The notes below the pieces were generated by a model. The model worked only from the letters and a program-made list of their open reading frames with translations. It was not told the origin of the DNA and did not search any database. From Planctomycetales bacterium (lineage in GTDB: Bacteria; Planctomycetota; Planctomycetia; Isosphaerales; Isosphaeraceae): 8,713 nt of DNA. A program made the translations under genes and the position numbers. The stretch spans positions 1 through 8,713 of the forward strand of contig DAIDJI010000190.1 in assembly GCA_027451455.1 (NCBI GenBank). The letters are read 5' to 3'. Positions 7,295-8,713 of this stretch are shown here, in pieces (the stretch's first letter is position 1; each line of letters opens with the position of its first letter).

Positions 7295-7343
7295 GGAGAG
7301 ACGAGACGTCCCGACGTCGCTTCCTACCGGCGTCTGCCGAGAG

Positions 7344-7349
7344 GATAAT
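7344..7349 (+). promoter_or_regulatory. Possible -10 box for the radical-SAM-like gene
   Basis: GATAAT matches TATAAT at five of six positions and lies in the 120-bp divergent gap, 54 bp before the ATG. A weak -35-like TTCCTA (three of six) is 17 bp upstream at 7321-7326. One good box in a GC-rich gap is suggestive only. Confidence 0.25.
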
Positions 7350-7403
7350 GGAAGTTCGACGATTCGAGGAGAGGAATTTGAACGCCCGAGGGACACGCCC
7401 AGG

Positions 7404-8600
7404 ATGAACGAACACCGGACGGAGGCCGCCTGCCTCCTTCAAGATGGAGCCCTTTATCGGAGCCGGATTGGTCTCGAACCCACCGACCGCGAGGGTGATC
7501 TGATCTTCGCCGGCTTCAAGGCCGGCGCCTTTTCTCTCTACTTCGGCGATGCTCCCATCTACCACTTCGACCTGGAAGGAAGGTGGCAGCGCGCGTACCT
7601 CGACGGCCTGCACTACCTCAAGGGACTCGACGGTACGGTCCACGCGATCGACCGGGTTCGCGAGGGTCCAAACCTCATGCTCCACCGGCGAAAACTAGCC
7701 TTCGGCGAGGCGGCCGACCTCGATGCCCAGATCCGATCGTTGGCGCTCGACCTCGATGGCCAATTGGACTCCACGAGACTCCACGGGACTTTTCCACCCG
7801 TCGAAAAGGCCATTCCACTCTCGTTTTCCAGGCTCCACGACTTTCTCGAGTCCATTAGTCGCTGGGACGCCGATGCCTGGTTCCGCCATCGCGAGCAGTA
7901 CACCGCCGTCTACGGTCCGTTGCCCTTCCTGCCACCCGACTCTCCAGGCGCGGTCGCCGTTCAGGCAACCCTCGGCCACGCCGACGGCCATACATTCGCA
8001 CTTGCAAAATCGGAAGAGTTCTACAAACGTACTCATGAAGAATTCGCCCAGCACGTCCGAGACGTCGCGCAGCTCTGGGGACGTCGACTCGCTCAGGCCC
8101 GGTCCGTCTTCCTCGCCGGAGACGACGTCCTGCATCAGCCAGCCTCGACCGTCGAAGCCTATCTCGAGGCCATCGCCTCAAACCTCCCCAGCAGCCGCGA
8201 TGCCTTTGACAACGAGATCCGAATCGAGGAAGCCTTCACCTTCCTCGACGACTTCGATGGAATCGATCACGGTGTCGACGACTGGCGATGCCTCGCCGAT
8301 CGCGGTCTGCTTCGCGTCAATCTAGGAGTCGAATCGGGCGACCCCGATATCCGTGAAATCTACAGGAAATCATGGAAGGAATCTTCCTTGAGAGAGATCG
8401 TCTCGCGGATGAAGGCAGCCGGGATCGGTGCGAGCGTGTTGACGCTGGTCGGCGCGGGTGGGCCCGATCGCGCGGAGTCGCACGTGGAGCAGACGGCCCG
8501 ACTGGTCGAGTCGCTCGATCTCGGCCGGGGAGATTTTGTCTTCCTGCTCGATGAGGCGGAGATCCGCGATCCGGGGGCGGCTCACCCGGGGTTCCGCTGA
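7404..8600 (+). CDS. Radical-SAM-like protein lacking the cluster-binding cysteines
   Basis: 398 residues. An N-terminal domain (about 1-155) with YFGDAPIYHFDLEGRWQRAY and HYLKGLDGTVHAIDRVREG is one I do not recognise by name. The second part reads like a radical SAM barrel: LPFLPPDS...AVAVQATLG, then a stretch where the Fe-S motif belongs, EEFAQHV, RSVFLAGDDVL (233-243), LGVESGDPDI (307-316), MKAAGIGASVLTLVGAGG (336-353, glycine-rich) and SHVEQTARLVESLDL. Where active relatives have a cysteine triplet ending C-T-F-C, this protein has GHADGHTFA (191-199). Only two Cys exist in the whole protein (10 and 296), so it cannot build the usual 4Fe-4S cluster. GAGGG precedes ATG 7404 by 11 bases. Upstream open frame to 6648 is antisense to the ArnT-like gene. 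The C-terminus ends soon after the last expected strand and may be shortened. It could be a pseudoenzyme with a binding role, or a decaying gene. Confidence 0.75.
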   Translation: MNEHRTEAACLLQDGALYRSRIGLEPTDREGDLIFAGFKAGAFSLYFGDAPIYHFDLEGRWQRAYLDGLHYLKGLDGTVHAIDRVREGPNLMLHRRKLAFGEAADLDAQIRSLALDLDGQLDSTRLHGTFPPVEKAIPLSFSRLHDFLESISRWDADAWFRHREQYTAVYGPLPFLPPDSPGAVAVQATLGHADGHTFALAKSEEFYKRTHEEFAQHVRDVAQLWGRRLAQARSVFLAGDDVLHQPASTVEAYLEAIASNLPSSRDAFDNEIRIEEAFTFLDDFDGIDHGVDDWRCLADRGLLRVNLGVESGDPDIREIYRKSWKESSLREIVSRMKAAGIGASVLTLVGAGGPDRAESHVEQTARLVESLDLGRGDFVFLLDEAEIRDPGAAHPGFR

Positions 8601-8626
8601 CTCGCCCTGCTGGCAGGGGGTGAGCC
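8579..8626. terminator. Nested stem-loop across the stop codon of the radical-SAM-like gene
   Basis: GGCTCACCC (8579-8587) pairs perfectly with GGGTGAGCC (8618-8626). Inside, CCCTG (8605-8609) pairs with CAGGG (8614-8618) around CTGG, so the two stems compete at one base. The stop codon 8598-8600 lies in the loop. There is no T tract, so a plain intrinsic terminator is doubtful. A factor-dependent terminator or mRNA 3' stabiliser fits as well. Confidence 0.5.
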
Positions 8627-8713
8627 TCAGCGACCGGCTCCGGTTCGACACGGCTGTGTCGCCCGATCCTGCAGCAGGGTTGGCACCCGGGGAGGCGAGG
8701 CAAGCGCCAGTTT
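8601..8713. other. Hairpin-rich 3' flank to the window end
   Basis: After the stop there are two more short perfect stems: CGACAC-GGCT-GTGTCG at 8646-8661 and CCTG-CAG-CAGG at 8668-8678. A small ACCGG-CT-CCGGT palindrome lies at 8633-8644. No gene of its own is supported. The frame beginning at 8602 is open to the end with strong G/C third positions, which is also what a displaced coding tail would look like. Confidence 0.4.

Noticed and set aside
6648..7403. Open frame extending the radical-SAM-like gene upstream by 252 residues
   Set aside because: It is antisense to the ArnT-like gene, very rich in Arg, Pro and Gly, and looks like the complement of membrane-protein codons.
7284..7685. 134-residue N-terminal extension of the ArnT-like protein
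   Set aside because: It overlaps the well-supported start of the radical-SAM-like gene on the other strand, lacks membrane character, and a strong AGGAGG site marks GTG 7283.
8640..8661. GGTTCGA resembling a tRNA T-loop
   Set aside because: No five-base T stem, anticodon arm or acceptor stem can be built. The sequence upstream is the end of a coding region.

Overview
The window is GC-rich bacterial chromosome, by eye roughly two-thirds G+C with strong G/C preference at third codon positions. Several features point to a planctomycete, most likely of the Isosphaeraceae type: a large secreted repeat protein with parallel-beta-helix-like rungs, a GT4 glycosyltransferase of a style I associate with planctomycetes, and a planctomycete-style radical-SAM-like protein. 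The lineage is an inference from gene families and composition. No marker gene in the window settles it. I see no tRNA, rRNA, CRISPR array, transposase or phage gene.

Layout, left to right. (1) Positions 2-853 (+) hold the 3' end of a large surface or secreted repeat protein. (2) Positions 872-924 hold a near-perfect long hairpin that can terminate transcription from both sides. (3) purD (GAR synthetase, purine synthesis) lies on the minus strand at 930-2441. It starts with TTG and carries an in-frame tandem duplication of 70 codons inside its ATP-grasp region. (4) A divergent gap at 2442-2639 leads to a tight plus-strand run: asd (aspartate-semialdehyde dehydrogenase, 2640-3656), truA (tRNA pseudouridine synthase, 3684-4427) and a GT4 glycosyltransferase (4449-5648). 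Gaps of 27 and 21 bases suggest one operon. (5) A GT39/ArnT-like membrane glycosyltransferase (minus, 5574-7283) converges on the GT4 gene, and their 3' ends overlap by 75 bp. (6) After a 120-bp divergent gap comes a radical-SAM-like protein (+, 7404-8600). Its three iron-sulfur cysteine positions appear to be His, His and Ala. (7) The last ~135 bases, including that gene's stop codon, are packed with stem-loops.

The genes do not form one pathway. purD, asd and truA are housekeeping. The two glycosyltransferases (one cytoplasmic or peripheral, one polytopic using lipid-linked sugar) could both serve envelope glycan synthesis. The two observations most worth pursuing are the internal duplication in PurD, supported at protein and DNA level at exactly 210-bp spacing, and the radical-SAM homologue that seems to have lost its cluster-binding motif while staying open for 398 codons.
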